From NCBI GenBank assembly GCA_028554795.2, contig CM068839.1:14725220-14789219 (forward strand): 64,000 nt of DNA. Reading direction: 5' to 3'. The number at the start of each line of letters is the position of its first letter. Position 1 is the first letter of the stretch. Shown one piece after another: positions 51,500 through 60,400 of the stretch. Origin of the DNA: Sinohyriopsis cumingii (taxonomy: Eukaryota > Mollusca > Bivalvia > Unionida > Unionidae). Below the pieces are notes generated by a model that worked only from the letters and a program-made list of their open reading frames with translations, was not told the DNA's origin and ran no database searches. Both the position numbers and the translations under genes were made by a program.

Positions 51500-54400
51500 T
51501 CGTGGTACAAAAGAAATATATAAACATACACTTGTTTGAAAATAAAATGAAAGAAATTAACCTTGCATTGTTATCATATATTCCTTCTTTTTTCATCATG
51601 CGAAAATTAGTTTAAAAAAATATATCTTCATGAACTCTGTATATGTAGCGGTTGCCAGCTTGCATATGCATCCTTAGTGTAGAGTGTATCACTTATGTCA
51701 AATAACAAAATTGCAAATGAGACTAAAATATCACCCAATTGCTTGAAGGCACCTGCCATTTATGCATGATAAGTTACTTATTGCAAACTGACCCAGATTA
51801 CATTGTATCCAGGTTAACTATAAGACGGTATCTCATATAAAAAAATCATTATTTTAAAATACATTCAATGTGAGTGCAAATGATAATCTTTTTGCTAGCA
51901 TGGGTTACAGAACTATTATTAAAGCAAGTTATTATTGCGTATACTATTTGCCCTGCAAACATCAATCATGATTACATATGGCAAGCAAATAGAAGCCCAG
52001 GTGATAAACACAACTGGCAGGGTGCAAAAAACTCATTGTTTAAACTTACTGACAAGATATTAAATACATAGTTTATTTTATTATGAAGCAAACCAACCCC
52101 AGAAACTGACTTGGTATCTTTTTAGTGTGCCGATTTTTTCTTCTGAAGTCGGCCGACAAAAGGAAGTCAAGTTTGGTTCCTTTGGATTCTTTAAGTGTGC
52201 CGATTTCTTTCTTCTTTTTTTTAATAAAGTCTGTTGACACAGGGAAGCCAGGGTTAATTCTTTTTACCTGTATTAATTGGAATTTTCAAAATAAATTGAA
52301 ACAATGGAACAGTTTTGAAAGCGACACAATCTAGTGGTCATGCACGCATACCGATATAAGGCTGAACAGTAAATTAGTTTTCATTAGTTTCTTCTAAATA
52401 TTCCCTATCCATAGTTTTTAGTGTTTTATTTTTCAACAGTAAGAAGCATGTACTTCGTTTTGTAGGGATAAATGTATGTCATTTCCGGTTGGCATCCTCT
52501 ATAGGTGGGAAATCGTAACTGAGGGGAAGTAACAGTGTTGTATACTTCTATTTCGAGTAACTAAATTATTATTTCTTCTCAACACTTGATAATTTTTGTA
52601 TTCTTTTTGTGTGAGTATAACTACTTGTAATCAGGTAATGCAAATCTGATGTCAAATGGAAAATGTTGGAGTATGGCTGGTGACCTTTAATCAACCAATG
52701 ACACTGTCAGTGTGTATGAGGAATGTGACTAAATAAAGGGTGGGGTAAGCAGAAAGGGAGTCTCTTGTTAATATGAGTGGCTTGTCTTAATCAACCAATG
52801 ACACTGTCAGTGTGTATGAGGAATGTGACTCTATATCATAGCTTTGACATTACCTCATCTCTTCAGCCAATCAAATCACTTTTCCAAATTTTGCAAAAGC
52901 TTTTTCTGGCATTACAAGGAAAACATAAGTTTTTTACATGATTTTGTTTGGTGGAAATCTCATTGAATAAGACTAGTGCTATTTTACAGCTAGGTTGACT
53001 GGTATTAAGGAGTTTAAGTATCTAACTGCAAAATACCTCATCTTTGTCCATGGTGGAACTTCAGCTAATGACATCCCAATCCTGTTACAACCAACGAGCA
53101 TTTTGGTCCTATCTCAAACTGTATTTGAAGTGATTAATTGCCTAACCCAGGGAGTGGTCAGTGGGAATATATGAGAGTTAATGGACACTGTAGAAATGTT
53201 CGTGGACACTGTAGAAATGTTCATGGACACTGTAGAAATGTTCATAGAAATGTTCATGGACACTGTAGAAATGTTCGTGGACACTAGAAATAACCAAGCT
53301 ACAGCATATTCTTAATATCACTTTTGAAACATATCAGTAAAATGTTGTACAATCATTACATCATTTGTATGTACTATATTAATTTCTTAATGCTCTGGTA
53401 AGGAAATCTGATGCAGCTTTAATGCCAAGTGTCATGAAATACAAGAATATGCCATCAGGTTTTTTTTTTTGTTGTTGCTGTTGTAGGGTTTAACGCCATT
53501 TTTCAGCACACGATAGGCTATACATGGCGGCCAGTATTAATGGTGGAGGAAGAACCCGGGAAAACCCCAGAAAGAACCACCGAACCACGAGAAGCTACTG
53601 GCAAGCTTTCTCACATACCTACATTAGCCGAATCCGAGACTCGAACCCACGCAGACAGAGGTGAGATGGCAGTGATCCATAACGGAGAGCGCTTTAGACC
53701 ACTCGGCCACTCGGGACCCCAGTTTTTTTGTAGTCTTTGATCATTATTCCTTAGTTTCTTTTTCAGGATTCTCTGAAATGCTTCGCTGAAACCATTTCAA
53801 GTATCATAGTTTCAATTGGACATTTACCCGTGACAGTTTCACAAAATTTTAAGATGATAGATTGTGCTAATTTCCTTCTGACATAATGTTTTCACACTTG
53901 TTGAATTCTATATATCCCAAATGTACTCTTCTTGGAATGGAATCTATCAAATCCAATAACATGTTAGCTATTTTCTAATATAATGAAGTCACAATTAAAA
54001 CATGTTATCTGATAGTGCGTTTCTGCAATTGCAGGTATTTTCCTCATTTTGATAGTACATGTACTAACAAATGAACAGATACTGAAAAGAAGCACACTTG
54101 GGAAATGGACTTAACTCCCATTTCCTCCATAAGATACACCCAATAATTTGTTAAAGTGCTATTAAAACCTGCAACAAAAATTATACCTCAGTTCTTTATA
54201 TATTTATGTACAATATCCAAAATTATGTAAAACATCCTTCATCTAAATTGGATGTTTAAAATATTTTTCATTTATTATTTGTATGCAAGGATTTGTATTG
54301 AGGAAATGGATTTTATATCAAACATGCTATGTAAATTTATCAATACTGGTGAATGTTTTCTTTTTCTCTTCAGGGCACCCACTAACTCCAGAGCAGATGA

Positions 54401-57400
54401 AAGCATATGACTTCTACAAAAAAAATTCCATGTCCATAGAAATTGTAAAGGATGATCATTTGCAGAAAATTAATTTTCGAGTGAAAAACAAGGTATGTCA
54501 TTGGATGCAAACTAAAGCTGTACCGATTAATCGGCCATACTCATAATCAGGCCAATTATTGGAACAATTGGTATAATCAGTATCAGCAGAAGTAATCAGT
54601 GCCGATGTAAACAAATTTCCAAAATATAAATTCAATCATAACATTCATCTTGACATGGCTTGAATTTTAAATCAGAATTAAATAGTGGAAATTAAGGAAT
54701 AAACATTTTATTTTGGGGTTAATTGGTATTGGCATGCCAGCACCAGCAATGTTACTCTGGATACCCCAGCTGCTGAGCTGCTTCAGCACTCAACTCACAG
54801 CATGGTGCATGCATCCATCCAGCCATGTGGACAACTTAGTAACTTGATTTAAAACAATGTTTCAAGAGCGCAAATGGATTGGATTATCATTATTGACTAG
54901 CGATTGTACACTATTAAATATACTATCAAGCCTATGCATTATGTTGAACTTGAAACACTCCTGTTTAGCCTGGAATTACTCCAGAGTTAATGCAGTCAAT
55001 GAGCCCAAAGCAAATTGCACACTTTGCAAAGCATGCATTTCCAGAGGTGAAAGGCATTCTAAAAACTATACGACACCAAATCTTGCCCAGCACTTGCGTT
55101 GCAAGCACATCATCAAACATGTTCTGTTTCTGGCAGATAAAAATAAAAAGGATGCTGTGCAGTTAACCTCAGCAGCTGCAGCAACTCCTCATACTCTTTT
55201 GACACCATGATGGACTGGAAGCAGCCATTTGTATTTGATGACCCGAGAGCTATTAGTTGGCACAGAGCTATTGCAGAGTTCATGGCAGTAGATGTACACC
55301 CATTTTCCATTGTTGAAGACATTGAATTTCGACATCTGATGGCCAAGGCAGAACTGTGCTATAAAATTCCAAGTCAGAAGTACTTTTCCACATCTTTGAT
55401 ACCTGACATGCATAAGGCAATACAAAGCAAGGTGCATGATTTAGTTTCTGCCCAGTCTGACCTTTGTTTGACCTTTGATGCATGGTCAGACCCATCCATT
55501 GGCGTATCCTAGTTGAGTCTTATGCCACACTGGCTGACAGAAGACTTTCAGTGGAAACAGGTGATTTTGACAGTAACGCCTCTCGATGAATCACACACAG
55601 GAGAATATTTGGCAAGCAAACGGGACAAATAATGCGAGGTATACAACATTCCCAAAACTCATATCCATGTTCTTCTGCATGATGGAGGTGCAAACATGGT
55701 TAACGCAATGTGTCTGGCTGAAATTGATAGCATCAGCTGTTTTGCACACACGCTGCAGCTCGTTGTCAGTGATGCCATTGTGTCACAACGAGCTGTCAAA
55801 AGATGTTTTGGCAATCTTGCAATCCATAGTCAGCAAGTTCCGGCACTCCATTCTGGCACAACAGCAGCTCAAAGAGCAGCAGGAAAAATATGGCATTGCC
55901 CATAAGAAACTCATCCATGATGTCCAGACATGCTGGAATTCTATGTGCAATATGTTGGTTTTGTTATATGAACAAAAACAAGTCTTGGGGACTTACACCA
56001 CTCACTATGACCTGCCAGTGGGTCTTGATTAACAATATTGTGGACACGTTCGGCCCATTTGTGGACATTACCAAGGAAGTTAGTGATAGCCAAACATCAG
56101 TATAAGTCATTCTTCCTATGCTGAAAATGCTCCGTATATTGCTAGCTTGAGAGCATGAAGTGAGTCGAGGTATTCAGACAATGCTCCGTAATATGTTGAC
56201 ATCACTGACCACATGCTTTGCTGACGTTGCCAGCAGTAAGAAGCTTTTCTTGGCCACCACTTTGGATCCATGGTTCAAACATTGCCTATTCAGTGAAGAA
56301 TTACTTGTGACCAGATCCAAAGAATGGCTTAGAGCAGAAATTATCATACTTGTGTCAGCTGACAAGCAGGAGGAACCCCCAACCATAAAAAGAAAAACTG
56401 AAACAAACACCACTGGACCATCAACATCACATCTCGGGGACTGTTTTCTGTGGCATGTGACGAACCTGTCCATACTGTCAGTGAAACAACCCACGTCGAT
56501 GATGCTGTTGATGCAATGCTTGAATTGTATCTGGCCAGCCCTCTGTTGCTATGAGAAGAAGACATATATGGCTGGTTGAACGCTCACAGGTTTCAGTTCC
56601 CCTACTTGGCCAAATTAGCTAGATGCTATTTGCCTGTACCAGCTTCAAGCATTCCAAGCAAGCAGCTGTTTAGTGGCGCAGGCCAGATTTTTTTTGGATT
56701 GTCATGGATCGTTACTTGGTGAGAAGGGAGAAATGTTATTCTTGCTTAAATACAACCTATCTCAACTAGGCTTTCAGTATTAGCTGTAGCCAGCATACAG
56801 TGACATCTAATTTTAGTCTTAAAGCATACATATTATTAATTTTAATTATTATTAGGCTATTTGTATTAACATTTTTTAGTCATTTATTGAAATCTAGTAA
56901 TGGCGACCTGCATCATTGAACGTAAGATTAGCTTAATACATTTTCATTCAGTTATATCTTGAATTGGCAAACCATAAGTTTTATCAATGTTAGTTTTCAA
57001 GTTTTATGTTTGTGTTATCGTTGTTTTCTATAAATAGCAATGTACTTCTTATCTGGTTTCTGTTTGTTTTTGTATAGAAGTTCAAATTCACTTGCCGCAT
57101 AAACAGTCTTGTTATAATTGACACGGCAAAATACCTGCTTGCATCACACTAATAGGATTATATTTCTGAACTAGTCATTGCTATAAAAACAAATAATAAT
57201 GAAATAATCGGTCTCATAATCTGTATCGGCACTTTTAATAATCGGTATCAGCATAATCGGCAAAAAGTGACATCGGTACAGCTTTAATGTAAAACAACTG
57301 TCAACATATTCTTTCAAAATCATATTAGTTCTCAATCAGCATCATTTGAATTGTCAGAATGGTACAATTTGAATGTAGTGTGAAAGCAAGATAGAATTCA

Positions 57401-60400
57401 TATGCTGAGAATGAAACTGAGAAATGATTTTGTACAAGTGCAGTCTGTTTCAGTAATGCTGATCTTTGTTACAGGTGAAAATAACATTGAATGTTTTGAA
57501 CTCTTTCCTTTTTTCTTCTGTCACCTGTAGAACCTGCTGAGAGAAGAGGTTAAAGAGAAGTTGAAGTGGAGTGTGGACCGCTCATCTCCTAGCAACAAGA
57601 TTCGGGACCTGATGGACTGGACAGGAGACATCATGAAGGACATTTCTTACCAGCAGAGGATTCTTTTCAACCCTATTGCCATCATGTTCACTAAGGGATG
57701 GTATGTCACATCATCTGTTTGCTAGTGTCTTCCACAAGTCTCATATTAGAAGCACTGATATAAATTTGAAATCTCTTGAAGCATCCTTATTAAAACCATT
57801 GTTGTTGTATGACATTGGCTATTAGCTATAAATATGGTGATTATGTTATGTTCAGCTTGTCAGCATGACCTATATGTACAACTAAACCTATAATGTGTTG
57901 ATAGCAGTCATTTAATATTAATAAAATAAACAGGGAATGAATAAGATAGATCATATTTACCTGCCAGCAGTGTGAACACAGAGTGTATTGGTTTTATTGA
58001 AAAATACAGCTTTTTAGAAAGCTAGCTTGTAAAAACAAATCTTTGTGTTAAATACAGGAACCCAGCAGAAAACATATGAGGAAGATGGCAGATAGCATTG
58101 TTGATAAATCTTGATGTGAATATTTAAAGAATTTTTACAAATATAAAAACAGAATTGTTACTTTTGTTGCCTCAATTCTAACTTTCCTAGAGGGAATTGT
58201 AACTTTGTCTGCTATCAAATTAACATATTTTGCTTTCAAAGTAATAACCAGTGCATTATGAAATTAATTTAAATAATCATGCTTAATCATGTACATATAT
58301 GATGGTGTCAATCATATGGATAGATTTTGGTATTTTCAAATTGCTGTATAGCTACATGTACATCATGGTATCAAGATGGTATTAGCATCATACATGTATA
58401 TCATGGTATCAACATGGTATTGGCATAATGCATATACATTGTGGAATCAACATGGTATTAGCATCATACATATACATCATGGTATCAATAGGGGCCCCGA
58501 GTGGCCAAGTGGTCTAAAGCACTCTCCATTACGGATCACTGCCACCTCACCTATCTGCGTGGGTTTGAGTCTCGAATTCAGCCAATGTGGGTATGTGAGA
58601 AAGCTTGCCAGTAGCTTCTTGTGGGTTGGTGGTTTCTTCCGGGGTTTTCCCAGGTTCTTCCTCCATTATTAATACTGGCTGCCATGTATAGCCTATCGTG
58701 TGCTGAAAAATGACATTAAACCCAACAACAACAACATGGTATCAATATGGCATTAGCATCATATTTGTACATCATGATATCAGTATGGTATTAGCATCAT
58801 GCATATACATCATGATATCAACATGGTACTAACATCATACATGTACATCATGGTATCAACATGGTACTTGCATCATACATATATCATGGTATCAACATGG
58901 TACCAGCATTATACATATATCATGGTATCAACATGGTACTTGCATCTTACATATATCAGGTATCAGCATGGTACTAGCATCACACTTGTATATCATGGTA
59001 TCAACATGGTACAAGTATCATACATATATGGTGTCAGCATGGTACTAGCATCATACTTGTACATCATGGTATCTTCATGGTATTAGCATCATACATGTAC
59101 ATCATGGTATCAACATGGTACTAGCATCATACATATATCATGGTATCAAATAGTACTTGCATCATACTTGTACATCATGGTATCAGTATGGTATTAGCAT
59201 CATGCATATTCATCATGGTATTGGTATGGTATAGGCATCATACTTGTACATCAAGGTATCAGTATGGTATTAGCATCATGCATGTACATCATAGTATCAA
59301 CATTGTATTAGCATCATACTTGTACATCATGGTATCAGCATGGTACTAGCATCATACATATATCATGGTATCAACATGGTACTTGCATCTTACATATATC
59401 AGGTTTCAGCATGGTACTAGCATCACCATTGTATATCATGGTATCAACATGGTACAAGTATTATACATATATCATGGTGTCAGCATGGTACTAGCATCAT
59501 ACTTATACATCATGGTATCATCATGGTATTAGCATCATACATGTACATCATGATATCAACATGGTACTTGCATCATACATATATCATGGTATCAAATAGT
59601 ACTTGCATTGTACTTGTACATCATGGTATCAGCATGGTATAGGCATCATACATTTACATCATGGTATCAACATGGTACTAGCATCATACATATGTCATGG
59701 TATCAAATAGTACTTGCATCATACTTGTACATCATGGTATCAGTATGGTATTAGCATCACGCATATTCATCATGGTATTAGTATGGTATAGGCATCATAC
59801 TTGTACATCAAGGTATCAGTATGGTATTAGCATCATGTATGTACATCATAGTATCAACTTGGTATTAGCATCATACTTGTACATCATGGTATCAACATGG
59901 TACTAGTATCATACTTGTACATCATGGTATCAACATGGTACTAGCATCATATTTGTACATCATGATATCAGTATGGTATTAGCAACATACATCTACATCA
60001 TGGTATCAACATGGTACTAGCATCATGCTTGTACATCATGGTATCAACATGGTACTAGCATCATACTTGTACATCATGGTATCAGTATGGTATTGGCATC
60101 ATACTTGTACATCATGGTACTGGAATGATATTAGCATCATACATGTACATCATGGTATCAACATAGTATGTGCATCATACTTGTACATCATGGTATCAAC
60201 ACGGTACTTGCATCATATATATATCAGGTATCAGCATGGTACTAGCATCATACTTGTATATCATGGTATCAACATGGTACCAGCATCATACATATATCAT
60301 GGTATCTACATGGTACTTGCATCATACCTGTACATCATGGTGTCAGCATGGTACTAGCATCATACTTGTACATCATGGTATCATCATGGTATTAGCATCA

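Larger units (their letters stand above)
50319..52686 (+). mobile_element. TTAA-flanked DNA transposon with THAP-finger start (Kolobok-like)
   Basis: The element begins AGGTCACTGGCCAGC and ends GGCTGGTGACCT, flanked by TTAA at 50315-50318 and 52687-52690. A longer subterminal inverted repeat pairs about 50484-50510 with 52464-52490 (agggataaatgtatgtcat; about 25 of 27 match). Near the left end a short frame resembles a THAP zinc finger. TTAA targets plus THAP fingers are known in Kolobok transposons; P elements have THAP but 8-bp duplications. No transposase core was recognised, so this copy is probably non-autonomous. Confidence 0.72.

Noticed and set aside
50319-52686. piggyBac transposon, because of TTAA flanks
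   Set aside because: The ends do not begin with the CCC/GGG typical of piggyBac, and the visible coding start looks like a THAP finger. Kolobok fits better, though not proven.
58491-58575. tRNA gene on the + strand
   Set aside because: The tRNA-like sequence is the head of a SINE with copies at 39157 and 53461, and it continues into a SINE body with an (AAC)n tail.
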